From: Dimorphilus gyrociliatus
Taxonomy: Eukaryota > Annelida > Polychaeta > Dinophilidae
DNA: 64,000 nucleotides
Direction: 5' to 3'
Assembly (NCBI GenBank): GCA_904063045.1
Contig: CAJFCJ010000013.1
Coordinates: forward strand, 1,222,156 to 1,286,155
Part shown: positions 39,552 through 51,273 of the stretch, piece by piece
Layout: each line of letters opens with the position of its first letter
Numbering within the stretch: the first letter of the stretch is position 1
Notes under the pieces: model-generated
Told to the model about the DNA's origin: nothing
Databases searched by the model: none
The model's input: the letters and a program-made list of their open reading frames with translations, nothing else
Program-made: the position numbers and the translations under genes

Positions 39552-40049
39552 GTGATTGACTATATTCGAATCCGCTTTATAACTCAGTTTGTCTGATATT
39601 TTAATTAAACTAATTTACCGCATTCATAACTTAATTTGATCAAAGATTAATCCACTTGAGATAATAGTTAACCTAATGTTTTATCAACACCTTATTGAAA
39701 GATAGAAATGATTCTTAATTCAAATTACAATGAGTTCTTACTGATTACGTACGCTAATTTCCCTCCTTACCTAATGTAATACTTTATACCTAATTAATTC
39801 TGGGAAACTAAACTATCCAAGTTCTTAACTTCTTCAGGCGCACACTGGAATTGGGTAGCTGATAGCTGATCGACGTTTTTAAAGAGTACCGAGTTTTTTA
39901 TTCAGATGTAGAGAACAAAAAAAAAAGAACAACGTAACAAAAAACGTGACGTTTTGTTTTTCAAAAGACGTAACGTAAAAATTACAAAATAGAAAAAAAA
40001 AGAACAATAATAATATTTATTTAGACGATTATTCGTTTTTTTTTTTATT
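39552..40049. other. Spacer between coiled-coil gene and FKBP gene
   Basis: AT-rich DNA containing the probable 5' exon of the small coiled-coil gene (ending near 39768) and the 3' UTR of the FKBP gene. Nothing else is recognised. Confidence 0.4.
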
Positions 40050-42641
40050 CTATTTTGGGTCATGATCGAACATTCTTTGTTCTTCGTCGAGAGGTACCAT
40101 TCCTTTAACAGATTCGACATTGAAATCGTCAACAGAAGGAAAGTCTTTATTGTGTTCCTGTTATTAAAAGGGATTATGTAAACACACGCCACGTAGTGGG
40201 TCTATTGTATTTATGGAAATGTATTACAAATATTGTATACATAGGTAAAAAGACTTACATCTTTTGGGGCCGACATTTTATTGAAAACTCTCATGTACTT
40301 CTCTTTCTCCGCCTTCAATTGTCCTTTTAACTCCTTTTCACTTCTTAAACGGTAGGAAGCGGCTATTTTATTATTGCCATTTATTAAAAGAACGCTATTA
40401 AACTGTTCTACGGCTTCTTTAAAAGACTTTAATCTATAATAGGCCTATAAATTGAAAAAACCATTTTTAATCTGAATGCAACATAATATTTCCTGAATAA
40501 TTACTGTTCCAAGTCTAAAGAGAGTTTTTTCATCATTCTTTCTAACAGATAGCGACTGTTTACACTCGTCGATGGCTTCGTAGTTAAGCTCCAAGTTAAG
40601 GCTACATTGAGCAGCATTGGAAATTGCCGTTGCCATTAAAGACTCCATTTCTTCATGCTCTTTCGTATTATCAGAACAAAAAGCTAACTTACAATTCTCG
40701 TAAATGTCTTTGTAAATCGATCGAGAGATGTCATACCGTTTCCGCTTTAGAGAAAATGTTGTTTAGTTAATTAAAGAAGAGGATTTGTGAAATGTACAAA
40801 CTGTGAAAAGCTCTTTGGCGCAATCCTTCTTCATCGTACAGCATTTCAGTAATTCGCTTCTCGATAATCCGGCATTTTTAAGAGCCTATCGAATATATAA
40901 TTATTTGTAGTTTTATCTTTTCTTTCCTCTAAATACTTATTACGAACATCGACAAAATTCAGTAAAGTTATTTCGTAAACAATATCCTGTTTCGGTTGAA
41001 TATTAAACGGTTTGTATCCGTACTTTCCGTAAGCTTGACTAGATTTTATGTAGAATTTAGCTTTTTCACCTAATGTTAGATTTTTAATAGCCAACACAAC
41101 TCCATTGACAATATTCCTCTCACGCGCTTCGCACAAAACGAAACTTTCAATCCTCTTATCGAATATTTGATCTTTTACGAATCCGATTAATTCGACTGTA
41201 GTAATTAAAAAACAGATAAGATATTTGTAAAATATCGTTAATAATGTCTATCATCATAATAAGCTTAAAAGAATAACAAGTGCTTTATTCCTCCTACCTG
41301 TGACGAAAGTGTCCATATTCTCTATTGTTAGATTGTCAACGCCTTTAATAATCGTATGTTTAATGATGCACCTATTTTGTTTTATCGAAATATCTTCTCC
41401 TATGGATGAATTACGATTAAACAAGTTAATTAGTATTTAATAAAATAGTCTTTAAGTGAAATGTTTAGAACCTTTATCAACTGAATGGACAACGATGTAA
41501 ATGACTGTATCCTCCCCCGTAGGAAAAGCAGGACTTTCCTTGAATAGGTGACTCTTTTGAGATTCTAAATCACATAAATACAAGGCTCTTTCATATAATT
41601 TCATAGATTGGAGAAGAGAAGTAATACAAGGAAGGAATTTATCTGTAACAACATGATGTTAATTAGTATTCTAGACACTATTGAAATTATACTTATACTA
41701 ACTATCTCCTACGGTAATAGGAAGAACATCTGACTCAGTTAAGTTACTTTCAAGTACTGTTCCGTTTCTTCTTAGTATTGCGTATCCAATTTCGACATGT
41801 TGGTTCAATTGTAAGAAAGGACCATTGCCTTCTTCCAGGGTCATTTTTAAAATTTTATAGCCATTATCATTTGGTAATTGTTCGAAATTATCTTTCGTAA
41901 CAATCCCTTTAACAAAATTACTAAGTTTATCTAGGGATTGATCAGCAGTTGATCTAAAAAAAGAAAGTAATTCGTATTTAGAAAATCCATGAGATTAAAA
42001 ATCCCAACTAAGAAAAGGATTTTATAGAATAGCCGCTAATCTGACTTACTGTATATACAAGTAAATATATTTAAATACTATACTATCTCATAAAATACAA
42101 TTTTTGTTATACAACCATTAGGACATACTGTGCTAAATCTTATTTCTTTTTCTCTTCCTAAGTTAAAATCCGTGACAAACACAAACTATACTATTTAAAT
42201 TAGAATAGAGAATTTTGTCCGTAAAATGGAACATTCTATCATATCCATTTCATTCATAAAATACTAACTGATGATACACTTAATTAATTCAAACTTAACA
42301 CCTTTTACATTTAGGCGGAAAAACTATAATTGTATATAACAGAAAATTATTCTTAATAATTTTTAATAATTATGACAAAAATCTTTAATTTTAATAAAAA
42401 AATAAGGTAAAAATTACATTTTTAAATATAAATTAGTCTAATTTATGAGTGGGGAACAGTTTGCAACTATTGCATTGTTCTCGTTTAATGAAAAGCACTT
42501 TTAATCATTTTTTTTTTCTTTGAGCGATATAGACAGACATATTTAAAAAAAATTTTTTTCTTTCGGATCAAAGTGAACGAAACTTTAACTTACACTTTTA
42601 TGGATTGGTTATTAGCATTTCTAGACTCTTCAATATTTGGC
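40050..42641 (-). CDS. FKBP-type immunophilin with two FKBP domains and TPR repeats
   Basis: Exons between about 41957 and the TAG at 40050 link in frame. The first FKBP-like domain (VEIGYAILRRNGTVLESN...PFTGEDTVIYIVVHSVDK region, about 41880-41460) keeps the fold pattern but lacks the aromatic active-site residues. A second FKBP-like domain (IVNGVVLAIKNLTLGEKAKFYIKSSQAYGKYGYKPFNIQPKQDIVYEITLLNFVDV) follows at about 41400-40950. Three TPR helices-turn-helices (SNAAQCSLNLELNYEAIDECKQSL, EKTLFRLGTAYYRLKSFKEAVEQFNSVL) end in a lysine-rich helix, as in FKBP4/5/6, which bind Hsp90 through TPRs. The 5' end is unresolved: an ATG exon at 42641 (MPNIEESRNANNQSIK) has a good GTAAGT donor, but its phase does not fit the next exon, so an exon may be missing from my model. 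Confidence 0.7.
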
Positions 42642-43170
42642 ATAATTAACTTTGTTATTGTTTTATTTGTTTAGATATAAAACAAAAGTACAAGATTCGT
42701 GCTTTGTAAACTATATAATCTGGTACGAAATAGACATTTTCTGGAAAGGTGTTACTAAATACCAAATAAACTGGTCCTACTTAATTCAGGGTCAAGATTT
42801 CAATAATGAAACTAGCTAACCTTGGTCGTATCATATAAAAAGTCTATTTTTTGTAGTAACATTTTCCTTTGTTGGGATTTCATTAAAAAGAATAAGGGTT
42901 CTATTATCACTTCGGTCTAATTTATTGACTTTGCAACTTTGTTTTATTGTCAAAAATTGACTATTTGTTAAAATTAGTATAGTTGTAAGCATTTTCATTT
43001 TGTTGGTTAAGTATAAAATATTATTAATTACATCCAACAAGATGTCGCTAGTGCTTTTAAAAAGTAGAGGTCTTGACTGGAAAAATACAAGCAGCTGATC
43101 GTAAGCGACAAGGATAAAAGTTCCGTTTTTAGCAGTTTATAAATTCAACTGTGAAACGCAATAATCGAAA
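42642..43170. promoter_or_regulatory. Divergent promoter region of the FKBP gene and ACSS3
   Basis: About 530 bp between divergently oriented 5' ends. The part nearest ACSS3 (43040-43110) is less AT-rich and contains CAAGCAGCTGATCGTAAG, with a CAGCTG E-box at about 43091-43096. No TATA box is evident. Confidence 0.35.
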
Positions 43171-45998
43171 ATGCTAAGATTAAAAAAGAGCTTCGATTAT
43201 TCAATATCGATCTTGAGAAATTATGCTCATGTTACACTTAAAAATGGATGTAGGGCAAGCTCTACATACAATCAGGTCATAAATCCTTTTCCCGCCACGT
43301 ATAAAGACGTCTATGAAAAATCGTTGAAGAATCCAGAAGAGTTTTGGGCAGAGGCTGCTGAGCAAATTAGCTGGTTCAAAAAATGGGATAGGGTCCTGGA
43401 TAATTCCAATGAGCCATTCACTAAATGGTTTCTATAGAGACAATAACAGACTAATAAGGAATATATACACCCATTTTTTTCCTTATATAGGTTCGCTGGA
43501 GGTGAATTAAATACAGTCTATAATGCCGTGGATCGTCACGTGGACAACGGCTTTGGCGATTCCCTAGCTATTATACACGATAGTCCAGTTACAAATACAA
43601 TAAGAAAGATGACATTCAAGGAATTACAAGAAGAAGTCTCCAAATTTGCTTTTGTCTTGAGGAAACACGGTATTGAAAAAGGTGACAGAGTCTTAATTTA
43701 TATGCCAATGGTACCAGAAGCAGTTGTTGCTATGTTAGCAATTGCCAGAATAGGAGCTGTTCATTCGTTGGTCTTTGGAGGATTTGCCTCTAAAGAATTG
43801 GCCAGTAGAATAAGTCATGCTCAAGTTCGTGTGTTAAATATGCAAATTAATTTCAATGTTATGAGGGGAAAGGATGCGGGAAGATGTTGGGTTTCTTATT
43901 AATTAGTATAATTATCTAACTGGTTCTTTTTTGGGGTTCTTTTTCAGCCGAAATTAATTGTTAGCTGCAACTGTGGAGTAGAACCGAATAGGATCGTCGA
44001 TTACAAACCACTTCTAGACATGGCCATTGAATTCTCCTCCTTTAAGCCTCAGACATGCATTATATATAATCGTAAAGAAACGGATGTAAGTAAATTACAT
44101 GTCGTTTTTTATTTTATTAAGCATACTTTATATGTCTATTAGTGCTGATTTTTCATAGAAAAACACATCTTCTCCATACAAATAGTATATATTGCCTATG
44201 TACTAGATTATTACAAACACGTATATAGATGTATATATACAGTATATATCTTTACTGCAGTTTGCGGACGCCCCTTTGGTGAAAGGTAGAGACGTATGCT
44301 ATCAAGAAGAGATGAGTGGAGCTAGAAGTGTCGATTGTGTTCCAGTTTCCGCTACAGATCCCCTATATATTCTATATACATCTGGGACTACGGGACTACC
44401 CAAGGTTTAACCCCCAATTAACATAGTTGATTAAATCAGGCGGTATAGTATAGTGGAATGTTTTTTCTTTGTAGGCTGTCGTTAGACCCAGCGGCGGTAA
44501 TGCTGTAGTTCTGAATTGGTCCATGAAAAATATATACGGTTTAGAACCTGATGACGTAAGCGATTTGTCGAAATATTATTATTAACTGATTTTCAAATTG
44601 TTTTCCATTTGTTATTAGGTTTGGTTTGCGGCGTCGGATTTAGGTTGGGTTGTTGGACACTCATATATTGTTTATGCACCACTTTTACATAGAAATACAA
44701 CAATACTATACGAGGTATGTATATAATCGAATAGTCGTTAAATGTCAATATAACTTAATCAACACAAAACTATTCTTATATAAGGGTAAACCGGTTAATA
44801 CCCCTAATCCGGGCGCCTATTTCCGAATGTTCTCGGAGCACAACGTAACGGCTATGTTTGTCGCCCCTACCGCATTAAGAGCTATTAGGAGGGAAGATCC
44901 GGACGCAGATTACGTTAAACCGTATAGTTTTCCAAATTTGAAGTATCTCTTCGTTGCCGGAGAGCATTGCGACCATGAAACTATGGAGTGGATCAGAAAT
45001 ATAATTAAAGTACCAATTTTGGATAATTGGTGGCAAACTGAAACTGGATCAGCTATTACAGCTACTAATGTAGGCCTCGGGAATGATCTATATCCACCTT
45101 CAGGCGTTGCCGGTAAACCAGTACCAGGATGGGATTTACGTGTCATTCGCAAAGACACTACTGAATGTAACAATTACGAATTAGGTCAAATTGTTGCCAA
45201 GCTGCCTTTACCTCCAACGTGCCTTTCTACTCTTTGGGAAGCAGATGATCGATTTCAAGAATTATATTTCTCCAAATATCCAGTAATTTGTTTAAATATA
45301 AATTTTTAACCATCTATATGATGTTTCTTTCCTCTGTTTCCACTTGGAAAACAAAACATTAGGGCTATTACGATACAATGGACTCTGGTTACAGAGATGA
45401 ATTCGGAAATATTGCAGTTATGGCCAGATCGGATGATGTTATCAACGTTGCCGGACACCGTTTGTCGACAGGTCAATTAGAAGAAGCTATTCTTGAAGAT
45501 GATGAATTAGCCGAATGCGCTGTGGTTGGAACTCCTGATCCAGTTAAAGGACAAGTTCCATTAGGCTTGGTTGTATTAAAGCACGGTTAGGAGTTTTAGA
45601 TATTTTTTTCCGTTGTTTTATTCTTTGTCTGTCAACTAACCATTTCTATGCAGTTAAATGTAAATATTAGATGGTATAATTTGATAGTTTTTACGTATTT
45701 CGCTTGTTATTCATTTTTTACATTTAAAGGTCAAGCCGATAACCCAGAAAAGATTAAAGACAGAGTAATAAAAGCTGTAAGAGAGCATGTTGGACCAGTA
45801 GCTGCTTTCAAGACAGTCGTCATTGTACCCGGTCTACCGAAGACAAGATCAGGAAAAATAGCAAGGAATACGATAGCAGCAATGGCGGCAGGAAAACCTT
45901 TTAAAATTCCTGTAACGATAGAGAATCCAAATATCTATTTGGATATGGAGAAAGCATTCATTGAGGCTGGCTTTAACCCCACACCGCCACCAGTTTAG
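43171..45998 (+). CDS. ACSS3: ACSS3, mitochondrial short-chain acyl-CoA (propionyl-CoA) synthetase
   Basis: Nine exons (43171-43427, 43491-43824, 43948-44085, 44261-44404, 44475-44555, 44619-44714, 44785-45282, 45363-45585, 45730-45998) sum to 2040 nt, encoding 679 aa; the human protein has 686. The first 35 residues are basic and Ser-rich, consistent with mitochondrial import. Adenylate-forming signatures are complete: the P-loop-like [13 protein letters not shown] (A3), WWQTETGS (A5), [19 protein letters not shown] (A7/A8 hinge) and PKTRSGKI with the catalytic lysine near the C terminus (A10). Middle blocks [12 protein letters not shown] and [20 protein letters not shown] are ACSS3-like. 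The enzyme converts propionate (and acetate) with ATP and CoA to the acyl-CoA via an acyl-AMP. Donor choice at 43824 is set by alignment (HAQ-PK). Confidence 0.95.
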
Positions 45999-46037
45999 AA
46001 ATATTTTACCCTATTAACAAGTCTAATTAGTTATAAC

Positions 46038-46043
46038 AATAAA
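46038..46043 (+). promoter_or_regulatory. Polyadenylation signal of ACSS3
   Basis: AATAAA starts 40 bp after the ACSS3 stop codon, a normal distance for a short 3' UTR. The facing gene's stop is only 156 bp further on. Confidence 0.55.
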
Positions 46044-46198
46044 CAAAAATATTCTATTTTCAAAGAAAACTTGGGCAAACAAAAGCAGAATATCTTTTAT
46101 ATAAATTTTATTTTAACCACCAAATCCCCTCTTTTTATATTTTTTCGATTTTGTTTTGTTACTTTTTTAAGGGTATAATCTTTTTCTTCACAAATTTT

Positions 46199-48038
46199 CT
46201 ATTTTCTTGGCTTAACACTTTCTGCAATATTCTTACAAAAGACTCTTTCGGGTGTTGAAGTGGAAGCCGTTGCCGATCTTGTTCGTTGTCTACCGTAAAC
46301 GTCGAAAGGGGTACTAAACGCTAATCCACCTGAATTTAAAGCTAATTCGTCATAGGATTTGTAATGGCCGTAAGGCGTCGCCCAGACAAAGTAATCGCGT
46401 TTTGTCGATACTTCCCAAGGATTCAGATCGGAAGAAACCTTTTAAATATAAGTATTTTCACTTTCGTCTAAAATAACAGTAATAGAATAAAACTTACATT
46501 TTCGGCGCTAACCGAACGCTTAATTTTTCTCGGCGTAACTTGCATCTGTCGTTTCATCGGCGTACCAGTTGTCTGACAAGATGGCAAATTTTCGCTTTTA
46601 TTTTTTTGAACATCCACCATCCATAATAGTCTTAAACCACATGCGTAGCTTATCATCTATCGATAACAGATATAATATAATTAAAAAGGAAGTCTAATAA
46701 ATCATTTTAACATAATTTATATAAAATAGGAGCGAGATACAAAAGTAAATTTATAGTTGTATAAGAATATACATATATATATATACTGTATATATTGTCT
46801 TTTTGTATTATTAACATTGTTTCCATCAATCTAGATAATTAATACCTTTTAAGGGTGGAAATAAAAGATTATTATCTAATGCATCCGTCTATTACATTGA
46901 TATTACTAATATACAGTATATATACTATAAAAGTTAATTAATAATTGGAAGTAAGCCTAACTTTCTTCTTACCTGAAGAAAGGTTGTTGCGAAGCCTATA
47001 ATTATAAGGATTACTAGGAATCTCTTTATTTCTGCCATCTCTTTCGGACACTAGAAATAATTACGGTAATATTAAAATATATTTAAATAAATTAATTAAT
47101 ATTCATAAATCAATTAATAATTACAAAATTTGTACTTACATTGCATAATATTGAGATTTGAACGAAACCCTATTTAAATACAATATATAAGATTTTTAAA
47201 GGTGAAATAATGTCAATTTTTTTCAGTCTATAGATGTCTTTTTTTTTGTGTAAAAAGATTTATTTACCTCACTCAAAAACATGGCGTAGTTACAGGATAA
47301 CCCAACATTTAAGGCTATCGAAACAAAGGCGAGAACCAAGTACTGTTATGGTTTTATCATCAATATAATCAAAATATTGTATGTATCATGAAATTTGTAT
47401 AGAATATAGAGTAGAAGGAACATTCTTAAATAAAACATGTAGAACGTTATAAGCTATTAAACAACCTTCTGCTACTACTACTATTTTAATTAATCAGCTT
47501 GTTTTCATATGAACAAACAGAGATAAAAAGGATAATACTTACCACAGTAATTAGTTTTATATTAGCTAAAACTGCGACTAAATAGGCTATGACACAAGAA
47601 AAAATCGTAAACCCAGATACACCCATTGCAAAACCTATTTTTTTAATAAAAAAAAAGAATATTCCTTTTAACTTATTCTTAAAAATGAAATTGATAAAGA
47701 ATATTGTACCAGTTTTTTCCAACATTTTTTCGTCTATAAGCTTTTTTTCTCTTATATTAGTAAGACTAGGTAACAATAACATCAATATGCTTATCATCAA
47801 ACTAGCCACGTTCATTATCTATTATGGAGAAGAGGGAAAATGCTTGACAATTATAATGAATCTTTAAATTTCTATATACCGTTAGAATAGCATTTATTCC
47901 GGCTAAACAAGCTCTTAAATTGATAGCCACTGGCTTATCATCAACCAACATCTTTTTTTTCTTCCACAGCATCATTCCAGGTGGGGATACGAATTCTTCG
48001 TCACTGGCACGACTAAAATGACAATTAAATGAACCCAT
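46199..48038 (-). CDS. Four-helix (tetraspan) membrane protein, family unknown
   Basis: Exons can be joined from ATG 48038 to TAG 46199, about 310 aa. The N-terminal cytosolic region is basic (MLWKKKKMLVDDKP). Hydrophobic helices follow in exons near 47940-47890 (INLRACLAGINAIL), 47820-47760 (VASLMISILMLLLPSL), 47640-47540 (GFAMGVSGFTIFSCVIAYLVAVLA), 47340-47280 (LVLAFVSIALNVGLSCNYAMF) and 47040-46980 (FLVILIIIGFATTFLQ). The count is four or five depending on exon use. A 30 nt microexon (47169-47140, GFVQISILCN) is required to keep the frame. The C-terminal tail is long, Thr/Ser-rich and cytosolic (PFDVYGRQRTRSATASTSTPERVF). I considered MARVEL, clarin and claudin-like families and cannot assign any. 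The second helix exon may contain one further short intron (frame is kept either way). Confidence 0.65.
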
Positions 48039-48304
48039 TCATTCGCTTTTCAACAATTTACCCTATTAACCAACAAGTACTCTCTCTCTCCTTACTTGTT
48101 CTGTAATGTCGAGTGACTAAAACCTAAAGAACTCACTCAATTTTAAATAAAAAGTTAATAAAAAATACAGACAAGGATTTTTTTAGACGCAAAGAAAGTG
48201 TTAAACAAAGTTTTGTCATTTTATTTCAATATAACAGCATAGATTAAACCTTTATAAAAATTGCATTGAAAGAATGTGTATAATAGTAATAGGATTAATA
48301 ATAT

Positions 48305-48308
<4 letters not shown>

Positions 48309-48343
<35 letters not shown>
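48309..48343. repeat. (TA)n microsatellite
   Basis: About 17 nearly perfect TA units. Confidence 0.9.
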
Positions 48344-48347
<4 letters not shown>

Positions 48348-48638
48348 GTATTCATTTATTTATAAACAATTTCTATAACTCTTATAAGGACAAAAAAATT
48401 GGCATAGTTTATATTTGTTTTGGAATGTATAATAAATAAAAAAATAGGAAGAAAATGTAACTGTATGATAACGACTAAAAGTGTAACATTTTCTATATGA
48501 ATTAAGTCGTTAAAAGTCATTTTTTTTTCCATCTTTTTAATTATCTTCTCTTTTTTTGGAATAAATTCAAAAATACTTTTAAAACGAAAGACTCAACATC
48601 AAGAAAGCTCAAATAATTTTTGTTTGTTTATTTGTTTG

Positions 48639-48660
48639 TTTTTTTTTTTTTTTTTTTTTT
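48639..48660. repeat. Poly(T) tract
   Basis: 22 consecutive T on the plus strand (poly(A) on the minus strand, the strand of the flanking genes). It could be a simple slippage tract or the tail of an old retrotransposed copy. I see no target-site duplication. Confidence 0.8.
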
Positions 48661-48977
48661 ATTAATTTTGTTTTAATGCCAAAAATTCTTGGCAACTTTT
48701 ATCTGAACAAGAAATATATTTATATATAATGTACAGTAAATGTATATATAAATATATTATCTATCATTTCAATTTAAGAAAATTAATTTTATAATAATTT
48801 GTTTGTCTCTTTTTTTTTCCTTGATATAAATTTGACGCTTACTCTGGTTGTTGTAGAGTTATTTTTTTTCTCTACTTTCATTCTTTAGATTAAATTTCAT
48901 ACGTAAACATATCTATTGTATATAACAACCGGTATATACAATATATATATATTGAGGAAAATTATTGTTAATTGTTA

Positions 48978-51240
48978 TTATTGTTTCTGTTCCAATTCCC
49001 TAGCTAATTGATCTCTTTCATTTTGCAGTCGATTTACCCTAGTGGTAGTATTTGCTAATTGTTGGACAGCTGCTGCTCCGTCTTGCTGGAGTCTATCAAT
49101 TCTATATAGTAGTTGCTCGGATAAAGGTCTTGAAACATCGTTTCTCATATTCAATTTCTTTCCAATTGTTGCTAAGACATGTTCCAAGTGGAACAATCGG
49201 CCACGCAGCGCAGAATTATCTTCTTTTAAATGAGTTATATCATTTAGCATGTGCGCTACTTCAGTTTGATGCTTATCAATCAAGCTATTAAATCTTCTTC
49301 GCAAGTCGGTCATGTCATTATTCATACCTAAATAAAGACAATGGGATTAGTTGTATATACACATTACAATTTTAGATAAAACAATAGCATAAAATAGATA
49401 ACAGATTGAAAAGACCAACAATTGAAATGAAAAATAATTCTTACTATTTATATTTAATATTCTATCTTCTGTTCGAGTAATAACAGCATGTGAAATATTT
49501 AAATCAAGTGGAGCGGCACCGGGCGATGTATCCATGTAAGTTGGAGGTCGATCATTTAATAAAGTCAACTTTACTCGGTCAATAATTATTTTAACCGGAA
49601 AAACTTTTTCCGTAAGGACTTCATCCTCGAATAAATCGCCTAAATTCGTAACGGATGAGTTGCTTATTTTTAAATCTAGATCGCATATTTGAATATTCAA
49701 AGCCGAATCTTGATAACGTAATTTCACGGGAGGCTCATTACGTTTCGGTAAGAAATTATCCGCCTCAGCACCTCTATCTGTTCAATAAAAAAACAAGAAA
49801 ATAATTAGACTTATAAAAAATGGAAATAAAGAAAAACTATATATATATAAATATGAATAAATATATATATATACAGTATATATATATATATCTGTTTTTT
49901 TTTTAAAGCATCATCAAATAGAATACCAGTTATGTTGCTTGTTATATATATATTTTTTTTAAATTCTCCTTTCTTTTCTTCTCAATTTTATATCATTTTT
50001 ATTGATTTTTTTTTTGTTGCTTAAAAGTGCGTATTGTTTATATAAAAAAAAATGGAAAAGAAAAGAAAAATAAGAATAATCAGAATAAGAAAAAGAAGAA
50101 GATAATGAAAAAAGAATTATTTTAACAATAACAATAATAAAAATTGTAATAATAATAAAAAATAAAATAAAAGGAATACTATTATCTTTTAAATGGTATT
50201 TCTTTTAATTATCATTCTTTTTCTATATATAGTAATATATTTTATTAATAGATTTTTTTTTTGCTCTTCTTTTTCACTTCTTCTTTTTATTTTTTAAAAA
50301 GGAAAAAAATGTATAAATTAAAAGAAAAAATAGAATGGAATCAATGAATAAATATAAGGGTAAACAATCGATACGCGGGTAGAAAAAATGGAAATTCGAT
50401 AAGAGAAAAATCGAACAACACGATCGAAAGAATTAACATGCTTATTACACCGATTCTACTTACTGCTTGTCGCTAGATTGATTAGACAATATAGTTTTGT
50501 TAATCAATTGTAAATAATAATAAAGATATTTTTAAACTTCTTCTCATATTGTACAACTTTGGTTATATTTTATGCTTGAACTATATTACTTTATGCAACT
50601 TATACATGTACCTCTTAAAAACCTGCGCAAGAAAATGCTATAACATTGGCCAAACACAGGTTTGATTAGTCAGCCTGAAGGCTCATCTTTAATTGCCAGT
50701 TAAGGTTTGGCCAAGTTATAATTCAATTAACTTGCCTAGGGTGTGGCCAGGTTATAATTCAATTAACCTTCCTAAATGTTGAACCTTGTAACATTCTGTT
50801 ACTAAAGATAAATATGAACTACACAGTTCGGCAACTGTAAAGTTAGCAGAGGCAAACCTCAAAGTATATAAATCCTCACAATTTTCATTTTAAGCATTCG
50901 TGTCTCCAAGAACCTGGGAAGATAACCTCAAAACAACCTCCACTGGAGCCAACCTTCTAGTCCTCAACATTGGAAGACAGTTTGGTAATTTGGTAACCTG
51001 CTATTACGAACTATCTACTCTGCTATTGAACTCTCATATTGCACTTGCTTAAGTATTATTATTTTGAATAAACCATTTTTATTTAAACACTTGTTTAAAG
51101 GTTCGAGTAGAACCGGTATTGTTGTAACTTGCAAACGCATAAATTGGCCAGGCAAGAGCAGTACAATATGTTCCTTTGTTTTGTTTAGTTTTCTCTTGAT
51201 TTTTAAAACAAACAAAATAATGTTTTCTACTACTACTACT

Positions 51241-51273
<33 letters not shown>

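Larger units (their letters stand above)
48039..48977. other. AT-rich spacer with simple repeats
   Basis: Between the start of the tetraspan gene and the stop of the BLTP3 gene. It contains a (TA)n tract at 48309-48343 and a T run at 48639-48660. The 3' end probably belongs to the BLTP3 3' UTR. No gene is seen. Confidence 0.5.

Noticed and set aside
42590-42641. ATG exon MPNIEESRNANNQSIK as confirmed start of the FKBP gene
   Set aside because: It was kept only as a candidate, because its donor phase does not match the next exon; the true first exon join is unresolved.
43822-43830. Donor two codons downstream (CGT|GTGTTA) in ACSS3 exon 2
   Set aside because: It would insert two residues at a position where the family has none; the CAA|GTTCGT site aligns exactly.
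43171-45998. ACSS3 as horizontally acquired
   Set aside because: It has eight spliceosomal introns, a mitochondrial-like leader and animal ACSS3 signature blocks; nothing suggests transfer.
48301-48345. Periodic repeats as a CRISPR array
   Set aside because: These are pure TA microsatellites with no spacers, in a eukaryotic genome.
51100-51116. GGTTCGAGTAGAACC, reminiscent of a tRNA T-arm
   Set aside because: The loop has five bases, not seven, and no acceptor, D or anticodon arms flank it; more likely a hairpin in the LTR-like element.
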